DNA of 47,087 nucleotides from Phallusia fumigata (Eukaryota; Chordata; Ascidiacea; Phlebobranchia; Ascidiidae). Below are positions 1 to 9,900 of the stretch, piece after piece (position 1 is the first letter of the stretch; the number at the start of each line of letters is the position of its first letter). The notes under the pieces were generated by a model that ran no database searches, was not told the DNA's origin, and saw only the letters and a list, made by a program, of their open reading frames with translations. The position numbers and the translations under genes are program-made. Location: contig QXVZ01023380.1 of NCBI GenBank assembly GCA_008931825.1, positions 1 to 47,087 on the forward strand, written 5' to 3'.

Positions 1-78
1 TGTTTGCGTTTTCAAGAAGAGTTTTACGTGGAGCCGAAATAAATGTGCATGCATGATTTGACCAAACCAACTGCTTAC

Positions 79-170
79 TTGCAGAACCGGAGGAGTTGAA
101 GAGGCTTATTCCACTGCTGGTAGCAGCACCGCTGTTGGTTTTGACGTAGTTGCTTGAAGAAGTGTCCTTC
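79..170 (-). other. Possible additional downstream tectonic exon
   Basis: On the minus strand an acceptor (ACGTATAG) precedes 170 and a good donor (GTAAGC) follows 79, bounding a 92-base open segment. One frame reads as a Ser/Thr/Asn-rich stretch containing LFNSSGSA. It could be a further tectonic exon if exon 8 is spliced at the alternative donor at 786 rather than ending at the stop at 757. No intervening exon was identified and the phase is not proven, so this is only a candidate. Confidence 0.25.
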
Positions 171-537
171 CTATACGTAACCTAAAATTTAATATTAAGG
201 CTATTAGGCACAACAAAATATCGAGTTATTGTGCAGGCTTAAACAAAAGTAGTGACTGGTCTCCCAGCTGTTGTAGGGAAAAATAAATAAGGTAGCTGCA
301 ATGTTTATGATGCTATATTAGTTTAGTGCTCCTTAACCTTTTTACACTACCGTCCCAAACTTGGCGGCACAGCTCCACCTATGTTTTCGCACAAGGACTT
401 TCTTGAAGATAATAATTTATATCATGGCGTTTTAAAAAATCATAAATGCACAGCGGACAGTCCAGCAAGAGTTTGGATTAGCGAGTTGCGCAACTGTAAT
501 GTTCAAATCACAACTAAATGTTCAAAAAAAAAACGTT

Positions 538-543
538 TTTATT
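538..543 (-). terminator. Polyadenylation signal AATAAA for the tectonic gene
   Basis: TTTATT on the plus strand reads AATAAA on the minus strand, 214 bases beyond the tectonic stop codon. It supports a short tectonic transcript ending inside the window. Motif only; cleavage was not verified. Confidence 0.4.
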
Positions 544-756
544 AAATTTCGTTTGGACACAGTTATACTGCGACAGACCGGTTGCAGAGCACTGCAAAAC
601 GTGACACGTGATTAGCGAAGCTTAAAAAATAGTACGCAAAATCTGACCAACTGTTACGCCTTTTTCGTTATTAGGCACAAGAATATCCCAATATTTAAGT
701 GCGAACACCAATCTTACGCGTAAGTTAAATTAAATCATGCATGTTCATAGCACCAA

Positions 757-3223
757 CTAAGCTTCAAATTCAACGGTTTTAGTTACATTGACATTTGCGT
801 TCCCTCCACCGGGTGTGGACTTGATAAGCGTGGTGTTGGTGACGTAATAATTGATGTCCAGCACGGACCCTCCTACGCAGTTTGATGTTGTGACCATCAC
901 ATCGCAGTACGCGAAGGAGTCGTTTTGAAAAGGCACCAAGGCGTTTCGCAGGCACTGACCGGATAGGGATGCCTGAAAACAAAGATAATTTGTTACTGCT
1001 AGGTACTGGTCTACTCGTTTATGTAAAGTGCCCTACAAAATGAAAAAAATTGTGATATGTGTTTGCTGATTTTTCTAATATATACCGCTTGCTGAGCGCT
1101 TGAAAGGTTGCCTCAAGTTTAGAATACTGCCTCTTGCCAGCCTGGCATGAAGTATGATATGTGTGATTTTAAACAAAGAATCACCCTACAAATAATTTAC
1201 CTGCGGCAGAGTAAGATAACCAGTGAAATTAAGCAAAGTTTCAATGATAATAGGATCTCCATTACGGTATGGTGTAGTTTGCATTGGTTGTTGAACAGCA
1301 TTGCTGTCACTTGGGAAGGTAAAAGAGTTGGCACTGGCTGTTGCAAGGAATGAACTAAAATTAAACATAAAAGTAATGAAGTGTTTGATCTGACAATATT
1401 TTACACAAGTTGTTTTTAACTTTTTAGACCGGGCCTTTCAAAATCAAAATTTACACTCCTGACAACCAAATTATGTAGTGCAGAATAAAAAATCTTGTTG
1501 ACGCAAGTGGATGTTAGTGGCCCCCATTTTAAATCACAACCCTCCACCCCCACCACACCCACAATGTTAAAAACCTATGACCTAAGAGATGTCAAAAATG
1601 ATATAATCAACCAAAGTTCATCAGAAATAAAACATATCAAACATACACAAGTAGAAGAAAACAGCTTACCTAGCTTCATCTGCTGTTAGCATTCTTTGTC
1701 TGCCTGTTACATTAGCAAAATAAAGTCCCAAGTCTGGAGAGTTCAGACGCTGGATGCATGTGAATTGATGGTAGTCAGGCACATCAAATTGCTGAGTCAT
1801 ACAAAGTTGTGGGTCATCTGTTGCAAAATCTCCCCCAAACATGCCAGAAATGCATTGAAAAGTGTTCAGTTTTTCAGGAGCGCACTCCTGTTCCAAGCAA
1901 GAATTTTTTGTGTTGTAAGAATGGTAGTTGCATCTTTTACCCAAAAAAAAGCTACCACTATCAATTGATTTAAACAAAGAATCTGATATAAACTCTTGCC
2001 ATTCAACATGTATAAAATGCATTAACACAGTAGTTAACCGATAAAAAAAAGAAAAAATCCTCCCACCCGAAATTAAGTTCGAAAATAGTATGTTTATATC
2101 AGTGTATTAAAAAGAGAAACTAAGCCCTCATAATGATAAGCTATTCAATAAATTACATTTTAAACAAAATTCCATCCTTGCAACTACACTGCCTTAACAT
2201 ACTTTTTTAGCTGAACAAATATGGTCGCTTACCCCATCACAACAGCAGTTAGTGTCACAATGACCCAGCATCAAGTCACATTGACAAGGGGCAATGTTCT
2301 GGTATGCTGGGTTAGGAAACAAAGTAGCTGCGAAATTAATGTAAAATAGAAATACAATTTTTCTAATCACTTAAACTCACAACAAAGTAAGTACCTGTTG
2401 CTGGTACAGAGTAATTGGTGTTTACCACAATATTAGGCTGTACATCAACATCTACCCTGGCTGATGCGTTTAAATTCACTCCGTTGCAACACCACACGAC
2501 CAAGGTTTGTATCAATCGATTTGCAGGACTGGTGTTTAAAGTGATATCCAGCTTTGCAAATGATGTTGACGGCTAAATCAAGGTGATTGTAATTAGCCAG
2601 CATATTGGTTGCAATTTATTCTATAGTTTGGCTAAATCGGCAGATTTATTTTTACTAACATTTGACTTATTCAACAAACCAGAACATAGTATACCGGAAT
2701 TGTGATAAAAGGTGTTTGGATGGACCAATCAGTTGAGTTGGGTGCAGCCCCTAAAATATAAAACTTTACTTTTGAATGAAGTTGTTTTCTGTTATAATCA
2801 TGAAATCATGTACAAAACTTACCATTTAGGCAAAGGTCAACATTTAGAAATGAGTCTAAAAACAAAAGCACTGTTTTATTGTACGAAATATTACTAATCT
2901 GCATAAAATTCACAATTGTAGACAAAATACAATTAATTTCTGATTTTTTTCAAACCTTGGTTTAGTGCTTCCTGAACAGAACAGTTCAGTGATATTGATG
3001 TTGGCAGGTTTAAATTGATGACCAACAGCTGAAACTGATCCAAATTTACTGTGTTGGTTGAAGGAAAAACTTGCACATCTGAAAAAATAATGCCAATTCA
3101 CAGACATTGCATAATTTGCATTTACATATTGGCTGAAACATCTGACTCACCTTGTGCTGAAAGGAATTTGAAATGCACCAGAAGTACAAAGGTTATGATT
3201 CCGCAAACTCGTAAGTCACACAT
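757..3223 (-). CDS. TCTN: Tectonic-family protein (TCTN1/2/3-like), 8 coding exons
   Basis: Tectonics act at the ciliary transition zone in the MKS/B9 complex. Coding exons on the minus strand: 3151-3223, 2956-3078, 2695-2750, 2395-2572, 2233-2327, 1670-1992, 1201-1333 and 757-972. All junctions have GT/AG and the phases agree. Exon 1 starts with ATG at 3221-3223 and encodes a hydrophobic signal peptide (ITFVLLVHFKFLSA). The family hallmark is in exon 5: PCQCDLMLGHCDTNCCCDG, the Cys-rich PC.CD...CD.NCCCD motif. Exons 7-8 carry the tectonic-domain stretch beginning YRNGDPII and continuing through Cys-containing ASLSGQCLRNA. The exon 6 acceptor (near 1993) is the least certain boundary. The reading frame ends at TAG 757-759, giving about 398 residues, clearly shorter than vertebrate tectonics (about 590-700), with no C-terminal membrane segment. 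An AATAAA on the minus strand at 538-543 fits a transcript ending there. Exon 8 could instead use a GTAACT donor at 786 and continue to the left (see the 79-170 entry). The family call is firm; the TCTN1/2/3 subtype is not resolved. Confidence 0.88.
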
Positions 3224-3536
3224 AGTTCCAAAATACTGCACAGCAGAGCTAAGCCTAGAATAATAAAAATCTCATAGTTCATTCGTTTTTCCTGCTTGCA
3301 TTGGTTTCTAAACAATACGAAAGTTAATGTATCTCATACTTTTATTTCTGAACAGACATGATCATCATTGCCGACGGCTCAACGTTGTTACGAATGATAT
3401 TTTGGAAGGACAAAATTGTTCTCCAAGAAGAGATGCCTGTAGAAATAAATACAAAACCAAAAAACCGCTTAGCTTCGTTGGTTACTACGAAACTATTTAA
3501 CCGTTTGGCGAATTTACAATCGAAATAGGCGCCACA

Positions 3537-3562
3537 GAATATTTATGACGTCATAAATATTC
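3537..3562. promoter_or_regulatory. 26-bp perfect palindrome centred on a CRE, in a divergent promoter
   Basis: The sequence reads identically on both strands for 26 bases, with the consensus CRE TGACGTCA at its centre (3546-3553) flanked by AT-rich arms. It lies 314 bases upstream of the tectonic ATG (minus strand) and 295 bases upstream of the WSCD-like ATG (plus strand), almost exactly midway in a 633-base intergenic spacer. CREB/ATF-type bZIP dimers bind TGACGTCA; control of both genes is inference. Confidence 0.55.
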
Positions 3563-3856
3563 GGAAATACTTCTTTGTTCGTTTTCCCGGCCTACAACGC
3601 CGATTTGTACGCAAAACAAATTTTAAAAAATAGTATTGTGCATAGTGTGTTGTGGAACTATTTTTAATTCCTAATTTGCCATTCCTGCTGTTTTGCTGTT
3701 TTACCGTAATTACGTTCAATCAACCAGCTTACAGGTTCTTTTCCTGTCCATTGTGTGCACTGCTGGTTGTGCGCATTCTTTGTAGGGCAACAGGCGTTCA
3801 GAACGCTTGCATGCAGAAATTCGTCTTGGAATTTTGGCTGCAAGTTAATTGTAGAG

Positions 3857-5407
3857 ATGCTACGTAAAAAGATTCAGGATCCAGCATTTTTGCGCAAGTG
3901 TACCTTGTACATTCAAACAGCCTGTTTGTTAGTTTGTCTGTTTAGTCTCGGGTTGATTTTGAAGACTCTGCTAGGCAACAACGACTATATATCGAAACTG
4001 GATCCTAATAATCCTCACTTCCACTGTAACGGTCAGTAGTTCGATAGCTTGAATTAACTGTATGTGAAGCTTCTTAAACGTGTTTAATTAAGATGATGTT
4101 AGTAGCTGAAGTCTGTTCATCAAGTACTATAGGCATATAAGGCTTGTTTTGCAACAAAACCGGCATGAAAACCTTAACTTTCCATTTTGTATGTTGCAGT
4201 GCAGCATATTGGTTGTTTCGAAGCAAGTTCAATCGCAGAATTAATTGATCAGCCCATTTTTCATTTAAAGGGATCTAATGGAAAAACAAGATGCCAGTTT
4301 AAATGTCTTGCAAGGTATTTGAAACACAGTTGCCAGCGTAAAAATAATATGTAGGCTAAAGTGTTTGTCATTTTCCGACTATTTTTTACTAGGCAGACCT
4401 TGTTGTGCCCCAGTGAGAAAAACAAAAAACAGATCGTAATTAATTATATTACCTCAATGTACCTTGTTACTTTAAAATCGCTCTATTTGCTAGTTTGTCA
4501 AGAGAAATAGGGTTTACCGGAGTTCAAACCCATGAGAATGCAGTGACACTAAATTTTTTTTGGTTTTCTCAACAACAAAATACCTATTGATTGCAGAAAG
4601 TTTCACATCGCAATTCATCAAGGCAACAATTGCTCTTGTGGCAACAATTTAAAGAAATCGGCTTTTTCCGCCCCTGATAGAGTCAATATTTCGACAGGNT
4701 AAACACTTTTCTGATCCAAATTTGCTGTGTCATATACACTTTTTTCATATCTGTTTAGCTTATTGTTTTTTATTACTAATCTTATGGATTTCAAGAATTA
4801 ATTACTTTTATACTGTTCCGACTTTGAAACTCTCTGTAGTGTATAGTAAAATAGGAGTTTTTTATTGAATAATATGCATTGTTCAAATGTGCAAATTTTC
4901 TGTGCTAAAACGTTACATATCATGTATCAACGATTTTAAATAGTGATTTACGTCAAAAGTCATACAATCGTATCATTTAACAATGCACTTATTTTTTGTT
5001 CAAATCTGTTTTTTTAATAACCCCGCCTTGGCCTAACAATAATTAACTTACACACAGATTGGGAGAGCTTTGCCACGACCGCTATTGGGGAGTGGATTGA
5101 AATGTATTACGTCATCATGAACGAAAACCCCGATGCTCTAATCGTCTACTATGAAGACTTGTTCAACGACCGAATCGGCGAGCTTCGTCGCATTATAAAC
5201 TTCATGGGTGTGAATGTTACAGACCTTGAAGACAGAATAATGTGTGTTCGAAGCTTACCTGTCCGTTTTGTCCACGACCAAAGCTTCCCACAAGTTGATG
5301 AGCCGTACAACGCCTACTCAGTGCTAGTAATCAACGAAGCGATTCGACTTCTTCGCGCGGCAATGGCGAGTCACGATTATCCGCCCTTGCCGCGATACGA
5401 ACTCTAG
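3857..5407 (+). CDS. WSC-domain / sulfotransferase membrane protein (WSCD1/2-like), incomplete
   Basis: Likely a type II Golgi membrane protein of the WSCD family, whose vertebrate members carry WSC domains and a C-terminal PAPS-dependent sulfotransferase fold. Visible exons: 3857-4031 (ATG, short basic cytoplasmic tail MLRKK, then a signal-anchor around CLLVCLFSLGLIL), 4200-4314 (first half of a WSC domain, HIGCFEASS...CQFKCLAR), 4597-4698 (second half, GNNCSCGNNL) and 5058-5407 (C-terminal sulfotransferase segment: EWIEMYYVIMNENPDA, VYYEDLFNDRIGELRR, INFMG, stop at 5405-5407). The N at 4699 follows the third exon directly. The exons that would hold the 5'-PSB P-loop and 3'-PB motifs are not found between 4699 and 5058, so the catalytic core is missing, most probably in an assembly gap. 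The VYYEDL...R...FMG pattern is typical of the family's C-terminal part. Substrate unknown. Confidence 0.72.
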
Positions 5408-5623
5408 CCCCGCAAAAGATAGAAGTCGGCACTGTGTGCAAACAAATAACTTGATTTTGCTTGCCCTAGGAAATACTAAGTTATAGCTTGTTTTTGATGG
5501 AAGTTTGTGTCGTCTGTACCTTCTGCTTTGAGTTAACCTGAATTTTCATTTTTTTCACGAGACGGTTTCATGTATAAATATCACGCAGATTTTATATGGT
5601 GTCAGGGTTGAGGGCCTTTCCAC
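5408..5623 (+). other. 3'UTR / intergenic downstream of the WSCD-like gene
   Basis: AT-rich sequence with no coding potential, leading into a SINE. The first AATAAA on the plus strand lies at 5886-5891, beyond the SINE, so the transcript may read through it. Confidence 0.4.
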
Positions 5624-5755
5624 CTTTTTTTTCAAGGGGGTTCGAACCCGGGGTGATCCCGAGAACGAATTCCGATCAGGTTTTTATGTCTGTATATGGG
5701 TCGAGCGCCTCAGACCATTCGACCAAGTGCTCGCCCATTTCTTCCACCTTGTTAG
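5624..5755 (-). repeat. tRNA-derived SINE, copy A
   Basis: On the minus strand there is a perfect pol III box A (TGGTCGAATGG, plus-strand positions 5715-5725) and a box B-like GGTTCGAACCC (5639-5649), spaced about 66 bases apart, too far for a normal tRNA. The body between the boxes (AGGCGCTCG, CATAT, CAGACATAAAAA, CCTGAT, GTTCTCGGGATC) is shared with the copy at 11846-11965, which shows a dispersed family rather than a tRNA gene. Confidence 0.7.
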
Positions 5756-6890
5756 AGAGGCAAAATTTGTATTAGCTGTCACACGGGGGCAGAGACTTTG
5801 GTAAATGTGATTCCGTTAGTTGGCGCCCACCTTGGGTGATGCAATTTACAAAATATGGCTAATTAAAACAGGGTGTTTTGTTTTTAATAAATCTTGTGTT
5901 TATAATGGTTTTGTTGACATCGGTATCCAACTAAATTATTTGAATAGTTTGGTTTGTCTGAAGCAGTCATTAAACCTTTCTTTTGTCGGTACTCTAAAAT
6001 CACCAACCAGTTTTCGTACCACCTTCAGTAATTTACAGAAAGGGATCTTTATTCTCATATTCAATCTATTGCGTTATACGTTAAAATGACATGTATAAGC
6101 CGATCAAAGAGCAGAAACGTACAAGCAGTGGAGGACGCGTAGAAGGCTAAGTACAAGGTTTTAAAACCTGGTGTTTTGAGCCTCAGTAGTGCACTCAGCC
6201 CTATGTTCTTAAAATCCCGACAGATAGCCTAATTAAAAATCTTTTTCACGCCTAACTGAACACCAAGTATTTCTACTAATGCTATGATGATGTAATGTAA
6301 TGCATGCTGCGATCGGCTTATGTCCTCCGGCAGTTACGCAAGCATTTGCTTCCGTTCCAACCAGGTCTTACATACGAGGTCTTTCGGTTCGGTTTCCAGT
6401 TTGTCGTTAGGTCATTTGACTTTGTGTTTGTGGTTTATCTGTCCTATGCAAGTGACTGAAATTTGCCAGAAAACTTTGGCAGCAGGCCAAAAAGCACGTC
6501 AATTTCGACAAATTTTGATAACTTTCTATATTTAGACGATTAGGTTGATATTTATAACAATTATATTCACATATTTTTATTTTGAAATCTCCGTGCCAAA
6601 TTCTCTGTACGACATGATAGTCTTCACAATATGACGTCATTATGTTTTTGTTCACACAATACCGTCACGCACCGATGATTTTCGTAATTGTTTTGACGTA
6701 GGCGTATCTGCGATGTTTTGCAATGGTTGTGACGAAAATACGCTCTTGTGATGTAATGCATTTACTAATAAAGTGTTTCACGTCGAAGGAAGGAAAATCA
6801 TTATTGTTGTTGTGTTAATTCAGCAGTTTGATACTCCAATTTAATTGTAAGTGCAAAAGTTTTATTATGTTCCGCTTTCGTACAGTTTTT
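5756..6890. other. Intergenic region upstream of golgin-84
   Basis: No gene is recognised. The segment holds AATAAA at 5886-5891 (possible 3' end of the WSCD-like transcript), AT-rich DNA and a CRE at 6632-6639. The open frames here show no family motif or splice structure. Confidence 0.5.
6631..6640. promoter_or_regulatory. CRE palindrome ATGACGTCAT upstream of golgin-84
   Basis: A consensus CRE/ATF octamer in a 10-bp palindrome, about 265 bases upstream of the golgin-84 ATG. Golgi-stress and unfolded-protein bZIP factors (CREB3, ATF6) use related elements; use here is inference. Confidence 0.4.
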
Positions 6891-6892
6891 AG
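6847..6892 (+). promoter_or_regulatory. Acceptor-like site just upstream of the golgin-84 ATG (SL trans-splice site or 46-nt intron)
   Basis: A pyrimidine-rich run ending in AG (CGTACAGTTTTTAG) finishes 11 bases before the start codon. A GTAAGT donor-like motif sits only 46 bases upstream, at 6847. The pattern fits either a very short 5'UTR intron or an outron with a spliced-leader acceptor, as is common in tunicates. Not verified. Confidence 0.35.
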
Positions 6893-6903
6893 ATTTGTTT
6901 GTA

Positions 6904-9900
6904 ATGTCGTGGTTAAATAACTTGACTGACTTAGCTGGCAAGGCAGAGTCATTGCTGAACAACATCGACCAGTCTGCTGCAGTTGCCATATCTAAAGCCG
7001 CCGACCAAAATGCGGACAAAATCCAACCACCTCCTGCAGGGGAAAACATCAGACCACAAGAAGCTGTCACTAAGCCAGAAAAAGTCACCAGAAGTGCTCC
7101 ACTATCTGATGATAAACCTAGTTTAGGTGTCAAGACACCAGGCAAGAAAAGGGAGACCAGCTATGCCAAAGATTCGCCGTCCGATGATGCTTTATTCAAG
7201 TTCCTTAACAGTGACAAAAAGATTACTAGGGCACGGACACCAAACACAACATTAACGCCTGCCACTAAAAAGATAGGAGTTTCTCAAGCAGTAACAAGTT
7301 CAACAAACAGTCCAGTAAAGCCAGCTGGAGACAAGAAAGACCAATCAAACCTGCCACCCGGCATACCGACTTCATTGGAAATATCGCGAAGTTCCAGTTT
7401 TGATTCTGACAGATCGAAATTGAGTGGGAGGATCTCTGGAGATAATGGCTCAAGCTCGTCGGAACCTCATGAGACAATCTCTGAAGCAGGTAAAAAAACT
7501 TTAGACTATATATGGACCCATGTTAAAAAAACAAATAAGTTCTCTAACCATACAAGTGCATTTATGTTTGGCTACATACAGATCGGTCATTTTAACTGGT
7601 GACCATCAAATTATTTGTTACTGTAACACCAATGCAATACTCAATTAGCTGTTACGCTACCTGAAGTTTATAAAAATCACTAAGGCAGGTGCTTTCATCG
7701 GGAAAAAAGTTTTACAGGGGTTTCCAACCTCTGGGTACAACAAGTTTGTAGATGCTGCAAGCAAATATTGCGTTTTTGCAAATGTTGCTGTAAGTTATAA
7801 CACTTATTAAAAGTGATGACAGACCTTTCTAACAAAACCAATTTAATCCATTCACTGAAACTAGTTTCTTTCCATTTGTGATGTAACAATGTTCACAAAT
7901 GCCTTTGTGACATTTAAGGTACTTTGACCATGTTTGTAACAATTTGTTTAAATCTGAGGAGGTTAGTTTTTATAATATAGTAAAGGTTCTTCGTTCAACT
8001 ATGTTTTGGGAGTAAATGTTAGCAACTTGATGAAACAAAGGTGGACTCGGTTTTTTAAAAGAGGCTGATTATTAGGTAGAATGGTTTTTGTAGGTCACGG
8101 CACTAAAAAGGTTGAAAACCACTGGTCTACAAAAACTTTTTAATGCAGATAGTTTATGCAGTTTTGGTAAATAACCTAAACTGGAGTTAACTTAATTAAA
8201 TAAAATCCTCTATCTGAATGACGCTCATTGATGCAACTTGATGCAGATGTGATAACTCTTCCAACTGACTCGACTGCATCTGAGAGTGAATTCGAAATGG
8301 TTGGAAGTACACCAGCAGCATCTACTGATCGGGATAGCCCAGAAAGTGGTGAAGCTGTTTTACCAAGTGTGTCTTCATCACATGATCTAGCAGTAGAAAA
8401 CCGACTTTTGAAAAACGAAATGTCATCTCTGCATCAGGAGCTGACTCACATGAATGACAGGAATAAAAAAATTAAATCAGGTTTGTGTTTGTCTTTGTAG
8501 ATGTATTTTTTAATTTTTTTTGGTAATTACTGTTTATGCTGGGCAATGCATGTTCTCAATATTATTGTTTTGATCAGCCACAGTGTAATGTTTTTGGTGC
8601 TTTTACAATGTTAAATTGCTATAAAGCTCTTATTAGTTACAGTGTAGAAATAAGTTAATGTTGTGTTGTTTAAAGGCAGTGACGTAGTGTCCTTTAGGTA
8701 AAGTTTAATTTCAAACTAAAACTGCAGTTAAAACCAAAACTGTCTTCAGATTTGCAGAGCTCTAATGTTGAGCTTCGTAACCGGTGTGACGACCTCTGTG
8801 AGGAGCTAAAGGTCAAAAGTACCCAGTTATCAGCTTTGCAAATGAAGCTAAGGGAATCTGAAAACCTGCTAATCATGGAACAGGAAAATTCAGAGAGAGT
8901 GCAGAACAACTTTGAACGGTTAGTAGCCTGGAATTATAGTTAGAAGTATTATACATATATATGTATGTAAGATATCAAATCCAATATATAGCATGAAATT
9001 AGGCTTTTCAACTTATACATTTTCCTAGTTTTTTGCTGTGGTGTGCACAGGTGTATTTATCCATAATACTAACAAAATAAGTTTTTCAAAAACATGTCTT
9101 TAAACTCCTACTTAAAATACACAACTTTTTTCAGGTTGCAACTTGATCAGAGTGAAGGCTCAGACATGCATGGGCGTGCCATTGATGAACTCAGATCAAG
9201 ATTGGAAGAAGCTGAACACAACTTAGCTATGGAAAGGAGAACACACAGGTATGTTAACTTATCATTATAAACTCAGGGGATCATGCCCTAAATAAGGCTG
9301 TTACCTTACTTTGGACAATAATGAAAAATGCAGTGCATACTGTGTGTACAATGTACCTAATTCTGTGTCCAGGCAGTGTTTGGCTTATCAGGCAGTCACC
9401 AATGCAACATGTAGCTCTGTGAGTCATATTAATTATATGTCAGCCTATTGTCTCATGACTGGGGTTCCAAAGTGACTACTTTTTCATTTCCCTCTTCAAA
9501 TTGCTAACATGCATTTGTATCTTTACCAAAATCGGCATTGAGTTCATATGGTTGTTTATGTATTAGTGTTCAAACTGAATAAAAATACCTGGGAATCTCA
9601 TTTAACATGAGTGTAGGATATACAAATAAGTTCATTTCCCAATCACCAATATAACAGCTGTAACAAGAAAAACAATTGTAAAACCTTGCATAACTAAATG
9701 CAAACTGATGCATTTATGTCCAAGTTATTCTTGTGTATACTGTATACTGGAAGCATTCTATTATTCATAGATACCTCAGTTTTGCGTTTACACCATATCT
9801 CACCCAGAGTTGTATGAAAAGCTGACCAACTAACTGGTGTAATTGGTCTGTCACAGACTATTGACATCAAGGACTGGTCCTTCTATTGTTTTGTTGTTTG

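Noticed and set aside
5624-5755. A functional tRNA gene
   Set aside because: A and B boxes are too far apart, the acceptor stem does not pair, and a diverged copy shares the non-tRNA body.
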